A DNA stretch of 9,069 nt from Chloroflexota bacterium. GTDB lineage: Bacteria > Chloroflexota > Dehalococcoidia > Lucifugimonadales > Australimonadaceae. The position numbers and the translations under genes are program-made. Below are positions 6,101 to 9,069 of the stretch, piece by piece (the first letter of the stretch is position 1; the number at the start of each line of letters is the position of its first letter). The notes under the pieces are model-generated. The model had not been told where the DNA came from. It saw only the letters and a list, made by a program, of their open reading frames with translations, and did not search any database. The stretch spans positions 1 through 9,069 of the forward strand of contig JAPOOH010000358.1 of NCBI GenBank assembly GCA_026713505.1, written 5' to 3'.

Positions 6101-6106
6101 TAGACT
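6101..6106 (+). promoter_or_regulatory. Candidate -10 box for leaderless thiolase-like transcript
   Basis: TAGACT (TAnnnT pattern) ends six bases before the ATG at 6113, and no Shine-Dalgarno sequence precedes that ATG. This arrangement is typical of leaderless mRNAs that begin at the start codon. No good -35 is seen, so the call is tentative. Confidence 0.3.
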
Positions 6107-6112
6107 CCGGCC

Positions 6113-7255
6113 ATGACCAGCACATCGAAAGCTGCAGCCATCGTCGGGGTCGCCGAGTCCGACGAGATTGGGCTCGTCCCGCATAAGTCGGCGCTCGCCC
6201 ACCACGCCGAGGCCGCGCACAACGCGCTCGCTGACGCCGGGCTGACGCGCAACGACGTCGACGGCCTGCTCACTGCCGGGTACGTCAACTACGACCTCGC
6301 CGACTACCTCGGCATCGCGCCGCGCTACACGGACACAACGACGGTCGGCGGAGCATCGTTCGTGATCCACGTCGGCCACGCCGTCAACGCCATCGCGAAC
6401 GGCCTCTGCGAGGTCGCGCTCATCACCCACGGCCAGGCCGGACGCAGCAGCCGCGCCCCGGTGCCGCGCGACCCCAACCTCCCCGCCGCGATGTACGAGA
6501 TGCCCTACGGCATGATCGGCATGCCGATCAACTACTCGATGGCCGCCACCCGCTACATGCATCAGTACGGCGAGGACCGGACGCGCCAGGCGATGGCCGA
6601 GATCGCCGTCTCCACCCGCAAGTGGGCGCAGCTCAACCCGAAGGCGATGATGCGTGACCCGATGTCGTTCGACGACTACCACGACTCGCGCTGGATAGCG
6701 TGGCCCTTCCACCTGCTGGACTGCTGCCTCGTCACCGACGCGGGCGCGGCCATCGTCGTCACGACGCCTGAGCGCGCGCGCAGCCTGCCGAAACCGCCCG
6801 TGTGGGTGCTCGGCCACGCGGAGCACCACGACCACGCCGGCATCACGACGATGCCGGCCCTGACATCGACGCCCGCGCGCTTCACCGGCCCCGCCGCACT
6901 CGGCATGGCCGGCATCACACACGGCGACATCGACCTGACGATGATCTACGACTCGTTCACGTACACGGTGTTGGTGACGCTGGAGTCGCTCGGTTACTGC
7001 GGGGCGGGCGAGGGGCCGGACTTCGTGGCGGGACAGCGCACCGCCCCGGGCGGCGACTTCCCGCTCAACACGAGCGGCGGCGGCCTCTCCTATACGCACC
7101 CCGGCATGTACGGCATATTCCCGGTGGTTGAGGCCGTGCGGCAGTTGCGCGCCGAGTGCGGCGACCGGCAAGCGCCGGACGTGTCGCTGGCGCTGGTGAA
7201 CGGCACCGGCGGCGCGCTCTCGGCTACGGGCACCATCGTCCTGGGGGTGGAGTGA
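6113..7255 (+). CDS. Thiolase-like protein (SCP-x/Ltp2 type) lacking the catalytic Cys
   Basis: A 380-residue member of the SCP-x/lipid-transfer-protein branch of the thiolase superfamily. It shows the paired thiolase halves: an N-terminal AAIVGVAES strand and the HVGHAVNAIANGLCEVALI helix, then a C-terminal half with DLTMIYDSFTYTVL (274-287), NTSGGGLSYTHPG (319-331) and LVNGTGGALSATGT (361-374). The nucleophile position reads GGASF (79-83), Ser82 instead of Cys, and the usual second Cys near the C-terminus is Asn363-Gly. The His of THPG (329) is kept. A classic thiolase reaction is therefore unlikely. Ltp2-type proteins with this pattern work as retro-aldolases on acyl-CoA with a DUF35 partner, using Tyr residues; Tyr279 and Tyr327 lie in comparable places, but that mapping is my inference. 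The stop overlaps the next start (TGATG). Confidence 0.87.
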   Translation: MTSTSKAAAIVGVAESDEIGLVPHKSALAHHAEAAHNALADAGLTRNDVDGLLTAGYVNYDLADYLGIAPRYTDTTTVGGASFVIHVGHAVNAIANGLCEVALITHGQAGRSSRAPVPRDPNLPAAMYEMPYGMIGMPINYSMAATRYMHQYGEDRTRQAMAEIAVSTRKWAQLNPKAMMRDPMSFDDYHDSRWIAWPFHLLDCCLVTDAGAAIVVTTPERARSLPKPPVWVLGHAEHHDHAGITTMPALTSTPARFTGPAALGMAGITHGDIDLTMIYDSFTYTVLVTLESLGYCGAGEGPDFVAGQRTAPGGDFPLNTSGGGLSYTHPGMYGIFPVVEAVRQLRAECGDRQAPDVSLALVNGTGGALSATGTIVLGVE

Positions 7256-7674
7256 TGACGAGCGGCGCGTACCAGGGCCCCCTGCCCGTCAAGCAGCCGG
7301 AGTCCGACTTCTACTGGGAGAAGGCGCAGGCGCACGAGCTGTGGCTGCGCCGGTGCAACCCCTGCGAGCAGGCCTACTTCTACCCGCGCGACTTCTGCCC
7401 GCACTGCGGCTCGCGCGACGTGTCGTGGGTGCGTGCCAGCGGCAAGGGCACGCTGCACACGTTCGCCATCGTGCACCGCTCGCCGATGCCCGCGTTCCGC
7501 GACCACGTCCCATTCGTCGTCGCCATGGTCGACCTCGAAGAAGGCGCGCGCATCCCCACAAACCTCACCGGCGTCGAGCCCGACCCCGAGCATATCAAGG
7601 TCGGCATGGCGGTCGAGGTCGCGTTCGCAGACGTCACGGATGAGATAAGCCTGCCGGTGTTCCGGCCAGCGTGA
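7255..7674 (+). CDS. DUF35 OB-fold acyl-CoA-associated zinc-ribbon protein
   Basis: A 139-residue protein with the standard DUF35 layout: an N-terminal helix (YWEKAQAHELWLRRC), a rubredoxin-like zinc ribbon with C34-x2-C37 and C48-x2-C51 (RCNPCEQ and FCPHCGS), and an OB-fold domain (about 57-139) with GKGTLHTFAIVHR and PFVVAMVDLEEGARIPTNLTG. The length is normal and all four Cys are present. DUF35 proteins bind acyl-CoA and form obligate complexes with thiolase-like partners or acyl-CoA hydratases, as in steroid side-chain degradation. The one-base overlap with the upstream thiolase-like gene and the GGGGGTGGAG upstream point to coupled translation. A GTG directly before the ATG (7252) is in frame. 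The gene converges on vapC with only 6 bp between stop codons. Confidence 0.9.
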   Translation: MTSGAYQGPLPVKQPESDFYWEKAQAHELWLRRCNPCEQAYFYPRDFCPHCGSRDVSWVRASGKGTLHTFAIVHRSPMPAFRDHVPFVVAMVDLEEGARIPTNLTGVEPDPEHIKVGMAVEVAFADVTDEISLPVFRPA

Positions 7675-7680
7675 GGGGGG

Positions 7681-8121
7681 CTACCGAACCCCGATTGGGT
7701 TCCGCGTGTGGAGTTCGGGGAACAGTGAGAAGTCGCGGTCGAGTGTGAGCAGCGCGTCAACCCCGTGAGCAACGCAGATGGCGGCGATTCGGGCGTCGTG
7801 GACCACTCCACCGGTCACGCGTGGCTGCTGAACGAAGCGACGCAAGATGTCCAGGAATCCTTCGGTCTCTCCAATGAGGCGTGCCGACGGGGCCGCAGTC
7901 CAGGCCAAGAGTTGACGCCAAGCCTCCTGCGGGGTGGATGCGGCATCCTTCCATATCCGGCGGTTCGTGACGACGCTCAGGAATTCGTAGCAGCACGGCC
8001 AAGGGATCGCCCAGGCAACCTCGCCCTCCGAGAGTGAGCGCAACAGTCTCGATGCCTCAGGGCGCCAAGGGAACTCGCGCCGGTGCGCGTAGACCAGCAG
8101 ATTCGTATCGACCGCAATCAC
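7681..8121 (-). CDS. vapC: VapC-family PIN-domain toxin (ribonuclease)
   Basis: A 146-residue PIN-domain protein. The acidic residues that bind Mg2+ or Mn2+ are all visible: D5 in MIAVDTNLLVYA, E46 in CYEFLSV, D109 in VVHDARIAAI, and D128 or D130 in LLTLDRDF. VapC toxins cut tRNA or rRNA and stop translation unless held by VapB. Translation starts at a GTG (8121-8119), with AGGTAGG a few bases upstream that overlaps the antitoxin stop codon; the two genes are 5 bp apart, the usual antitoxin-first order. The catalytic set is complete, so the toxin should be active. The RNA target cannot be told from sequence. Confidence 0.9.
   Translation of the reverse strand: MIAVDTNLLVYAHRREFPWRPEASRLLRSLSEGEVAWAIPWPCCYEFLSVVTNRRIWKDAASTPQEAWRQLLAWTAAPSARLIGETEGFLDILRRFVQQPRVTGGVVHDARIAAICVAHGVDALLTLDRDFSLFPELHTRNPIGVR
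7686..7702. terminator. Possible bidirectional hairpin between convergent genes
   Basis: GAACCC (7686-7691) and GGGTTC (7697-7702) form a 6-bp stem with a 5-base loop, inside the last codons of vapC and just after the DUF35 stop. With only 6 bp between the two convergent stop codons this is the only hairpin seen. There is no T-run, so terminator function is uncertain. Confidence 0.25.
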
Positions 8122-8126
8122 GCAGC

Positions 8127-8366
8127 CTACCTGCCCTCGTAGATGAGGTCGCGCACCTCCGCCCAGGAAAGGTGTTCGAGGGGGTTGGGACCGTTCGGGT
8201 CCCCCACGCTCATGTCAGGCAGCCGGTAGAACTCCTGCTGGGGAACAGCGGACAGCGCTCGCCTAAGCCCATCCTCCACGAGGGCTCGCAGCGGCTGGCC
8301 TGTTTCTTTGGCATGGCGTTTGGCTCGAATGAGCAACTCGTCGTGGATGTCAAGTGTGGTCTTCAT
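8127..8366 (-). CDS. vapB: VapB-type antitoxin
   Basis: A 79-residue antitoxin. The N-terminus MKTTLDIHDELLIRAKRHAK followed by LRALVEDGLRRAL (26-38) is the ribbon-helix-helix-like pattern of VapB antitoxins (PF09957 type), which bind DNA as dimers. The C-terminal part (about 45-79, acidic and ending in SWAEVRDLIYEGR) would wrap the toxin's active site. It directly precedes vapC with 5 bp between them. The ATG has no Shine-Dalgarno sequence and lies 9 bases after a -10 box, so the mRNA is probably leaderless or nearly so. Confidence 0.88.
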   Translation of the reverse strand: MKTTLDIHDELLIRAKRHAKETGQPLRALVEDGLRRALSAVPQQEFYRLPDMSVGDPNGPNPLEHLSWAEVRDLIYEGR

Positions 8367-8375
8367 TTCGAAACC

Positions 8376-8411
8376 ATACTACCCATATTGCATCATATGG
8401 GCAACCCATAT
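8376..8411 (-). promoter_or_regulatory. vapBC promoter with overlapping CCCATAT operator
   Basis: On the minus strand TTGCCC (complement of 8399-8404) is followed by exactly 17 bp and TAGTAT (complement of 8376-8381). Overlapping this are three half-sites: CCCATAT (8382-8388), its inverse ATATGGG (8395-8401) six bases on, and CCCATAT again (8405-8411). The inverted pair fills the spacer, so a VapB or VapBC complex bound there would block RNA polymerase, giving the usual autoregulation. Confidence 0.6.
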
Positions 8412-8427
8412 CCAACGGACCTGACCC

Positions 8428-9069
8428 TTAGCCCACTTCCCCACCACACATCCGCACAAGCTCGTCAGCCAGATCTGGAAACCCGCTGAACACCTGTGCG
8501 CCACACTCCGCCACGAAGGGCGACGGTCCGTTCGGCGCCAGGACGAGGGTCATCATGCCGGCAGACAGCGCCCCCTGGACTCCCGTGTCGCTGTCCTCCA
8601 CGACGATGCAGAGTGAGACATCCACGTTCATCACTTGCGACGCCTGCAGGAAGAGGTCCGGGGCAGGTTTCCCTTGAGGTACGTCGCACCCGCTGAATAT
8701 GCGGCCCATGAAGTGGTCGAGCAGCCCGACCGCCCTGAGCTTCACGACGGTCTCGTCGACCGTTCCGTTGCTCGCGACGCACATGTGTACGCCGGTCCCG
8801 GCGACCCGTTTGACCGCATCGACCGCGCCGGGAACGGCAGTGAGTTCACGACTCGCGGCAACCTTCCTGGTCTGGAGACGTTCGAAGAAGTCCTCGGGTA
8901 TCGCGACCTCGAAGCGACGAGCGAGGTCGGCGAACATATCGACGTCCAGCACGCCGCGGTACCGCCGATGGTCCCGCTCGGTCAGCGTGACGCCGAGTTC
9001 TCCCACTGCCTCCTGGGTGATGCAATTCCACACCGCTTCGCCGTCCACCAGGACCCCGTCGCAGTCGAA
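8428..9069 (-). CDS. HAD-superfamily phosphatase/phosphomutase-like hydrolase, 5' end outside window
   Basis: 213 residues are visible, open to the right edge. Reading from base 9069 the frame gives FDCDGVLVDGEAVWN, which contains HAD motif I (DxDGxL, nucleophile Asp at visible residue 2), so only a few N-terminal residues are missing. A helical cap follows (about 12-75), then motif II VASNGT (Ser100), motif III GKPAPD (Lys134) and motif IV VVEDSDTG (158-162), with GALSAGM after it. This is the complete set for a subfamily I, alpha-capped HAD enzyme such as phosphoglycolate phosphatase, beta-phosphoglucomutase or a sugar-phosphate phosphatase; the substrate cannot be assigned. Starting at the internal GTG at 9048 would delete motif I and is wrong. 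The stop lies 16 bp before the vapBC operator. Confidence 0.88.
   Translation of the reverse strand, partial: FDCDGVLVDGEAVWNCITQEAVGELGVTLTERDHRRYRGVLDVDMFADLARRFEVAIPEDFFERLQTRKVAASRELTAVPGAVDAVKRVAGTGVHMCVASNGTVDETVVKLRAVGLLDHFMGRIFSGCDVPQGKPAPDLFLQASQVMNVDVSLCIVVEDSDTGVQGALSAGMMTLVLAPNGPSPFVAECGAQVFSGFPDLADELVRMCGGEVG

Noticed and set aside
5915..7171. Long minus-strand open frame (418 codons)
   Set aside because: It runs antisense to the thiolase-like gene and through the MITE-like element. Its product is a low-complexity Arg/Val/Ala/His-rich sequence with no domain, as expected for the opposite strand of a GC-rich gene.
7757..8489. Plus-strand open frames across vapC and vapB
   Set aside because: They are antisense to two well-recognised genes, cross the vapBC promoter, and have no domains.

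Overview
The window looks like a piece of chromosome from a GC-rich bacterium. The mix of genes (DADAH-type amidohydrolase, thiolase-like protein paired with a DUF35 protein, a Pro/Thr-linker lipoprotein, VOC protein, VapBC) and the 'CCCTCACCC...CCCTCTCCC' inverted repeats would fit an uncultured Chloroflexota (Dehalococcoidia/SAR202-like) or a similar environmental lineage. That placement is inference; nothing here proves taxonomy.

Layout, left to right. (1) 1-141, minus: 5' end of an amidohydrolase with a clear promoter and ribosome binding site. (2) 142-670: a gene-poor stretch with several inverted and direct repeats. (3) 671-1504, plus: a lipoprotein with a Pro/Thr-rich stalk and a conserved, uncharacterised beta-rich domain. 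(4) 1555-5128, minus: a two-gene McrBC-type (type IV) restriction operon. McrB is an AAA+ GTPase-type motor with an EVE-like N-terminal domain and two Cys-rich finger-like motifs; McrC is the PD-(D/E)XK nuclease subunit. (5) 5129-5381: the mcrBC promoter, a phased AAATGGC array and a hairpin. (6) 5382-5825, plus: a PhnB-like VOC protein. (7) 5863-6073: a small non-coding element with terminal inverted repeats. (8) 6113-7674, plus: a thiolase-like protein and a DUF35 acyl-CoA-binding partner, overlapping by one base. (9) 7681-8366, minus: a VapBC toxin-antitoxin pair with a visible promoter and operator. (10) 8428-9069, minus: a HAD hydrolase cut by the window edge.

The most striking signal is an exact 24-bp direct repeat at 1514-1537 and 5186-5209. 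The two copies bracket the mcrBC operon almost to the base: one lies 17 bp past the mcrC stop, the other 57 bp upstream of the mcrB start, in the -35 region of the mcrBC promoter. This makes the restriction system look like a self-contained cassette that was inserted, or can be lost, as a unit between the lipoprotein and VOC genes.

How the genes relate: mcrB and mcrC should form one complex that cuts incoming modified DNA. The thiolase-like/DUF35 pair should act together on acyl-CoA thioesters. VapB and VapC form a self-regulated toxin-antitoxin pair. The amidohydrolase, lipoprotein, VOC protein and HAD hydrolase show no obvious shared pathway. Restriction cassette, toxin-antitoxin pair and repeats together suggest an accessory, recombination-prone region set among ordinary metabolic genes.
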